Shown piece by piece: positions 51,819-51,963 of a DNA stretch of 51,963 bases. Position 1 is the stretch's first letter. Every line of letters starts with the position of its first letter. This DNA is from Lachnospiraceae bacterium. Lineage in GTDB: Bacteria > Bacillota > Clostridia > Lachnospirales > Lachnospiraceae. The stretch spans positions 1 through 51,963 of the forward strand of contig JAILMB010000098.1 in NCBI GenBank assembly GCA_024692825.1, in the 5' to 3' direction. A program made the translations under genes and the position numbers. Under the pieces are notes generated by a model. The model searched no databases, was not told where the DNA came from, and saw only the letters and a list, made by a program, of their open reading frames with translations.

Positions 51819-51963
51819 AAAAAATAACCCAAAATGCTAAGCCTGCGATTTTGACTCCTAGCTAAAGCTAGGTGGGTTACCGCAACTCATCTTTTGCCGT
51901 CCACTAGCGTCAAAGACGGAGGCATGACAGCCAATGAGAAATATAGGAGTCCCGTTTAAAGTA
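51819..51963. ncRNA. Probable structured RNA at the right edge (partial)
   Basis: No ORF covers this stretch, but nested helices are visible: GACTCCTA (51853-51860) pairs with TAGGAGTC (51944-51951); inside, CTCAT (51886-51890) pairs with ATGAG (51934-51938), CCGTC with GACGG (51898-51902 / 51914-51918), and GGC with GCC. A hairpin CCTAGCTAAAGCTAGG (51857-51872) uses some of the same bases as the outer helix. On the minus strand a hairpin (51830-51853) or TAACCC / GGGTTA pairing (51825-51830 / 51874-51879) followed by six Ts would end such an RNA, so minus is the more likely strand, but this is not certain. I cannot match it to a known RNA family with confidence. Confidence 0.45.

Noticed and set aside
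51853-51963. Cyclic-di-GMP class I riboswitch at the right edge
   Set aside because: GGGTTACCG resembles the end of that riboswitch and the pairs are suggestive, but the conserved ACGCAAAGCC core is absent, so it is kept as an unassigned RNA.

Overview
The window is low-GC Firmicutes chromosome, most likely from a member of the Lachnospiraceae (Clostridia). The evidence is a YkpA-type ABC-F protein, an FtsA-like ATPase placed next to coaE, the UPF0210/ACT-domain pair, an MraZ-led division cluster ending in FtsZ, a Phe T-box ahead of pheST, paired YhgE/Pip proteins, Gram-positive style promoters and ribosome binding sites, and no outer-membrane genes. Family assignments come from reading the sequence by eye. 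Genus is not determinable here. After the first 3.3 kb nearly every gene is on the minus strand, so the window reads from right to left.

Layout. 1-583: start of a probable chemotaxis receptor cut by the window edge. 0.7-3.3 kb (plus strand): an ABC-F ATPase and a six-span membrane protein. 3.3-9.0 kb (minus): coaE, an FtsA-like ATPase, a WalJ-type metallo-hydrolase, an ACT-domain protein, a UPF0210 protein and a small anchored protein. 9.1-10.5 kb: an MFS transporter as its own unit. 10.8-16.5 kb: aminopeptidase P, polA and a diguanylate cyclase. 16.5-17.6 kb: two acetyltransferases between 22-bp inverted repeats. 17.6-19.2 kb: a beta-CASP nuclease. 19.3-28.9 kb: the division and cell wall cluster mraZ-rsmH-ftsL-pbp-mraY-murD-ftsW-ftsQ-ftsZ. 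29.2-37.6 kb: a galactoside operon (TetR, GH2, an unrecognised GT-B-like enzyme, a GPH symporter, GH36). 37.9-39.0 kb: a lone tryptophan-rich membrane protein. 39.2-42.0 kb: pilZ-lgt-galT with overlapping genes. 42.0-46.8 kb: two YhgE/Pip proteins around a small coiled-coil membrane protein. 46.8-51.8 kb: queA, then pheST behind a T-box. The right edge holds a probable structured RNA.

How the genes fit together. The division cluster supplies late peptidoglycan steps (MurD, MraY, FtsW, PBP) and the Z ring. It starts at a promoter whose leader carries four 10-bp-spaced MraZ boxes, and ftsZ also has its own promoter. The cluster has no ftsA; the only FtsA-like gene lies about 11 kb away. The sugar operon would take up galactosides, cleave alpha- and beta-linked galactose, and feed it to GalT. 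Cyclic-di-GMP appears at both ends of a pathway: a diguanylate cyclase beside polA and a PilZ receptor coupled to lgt. I saw no rRNA, tRNA, CRISPR array, IS element or prophage gene.
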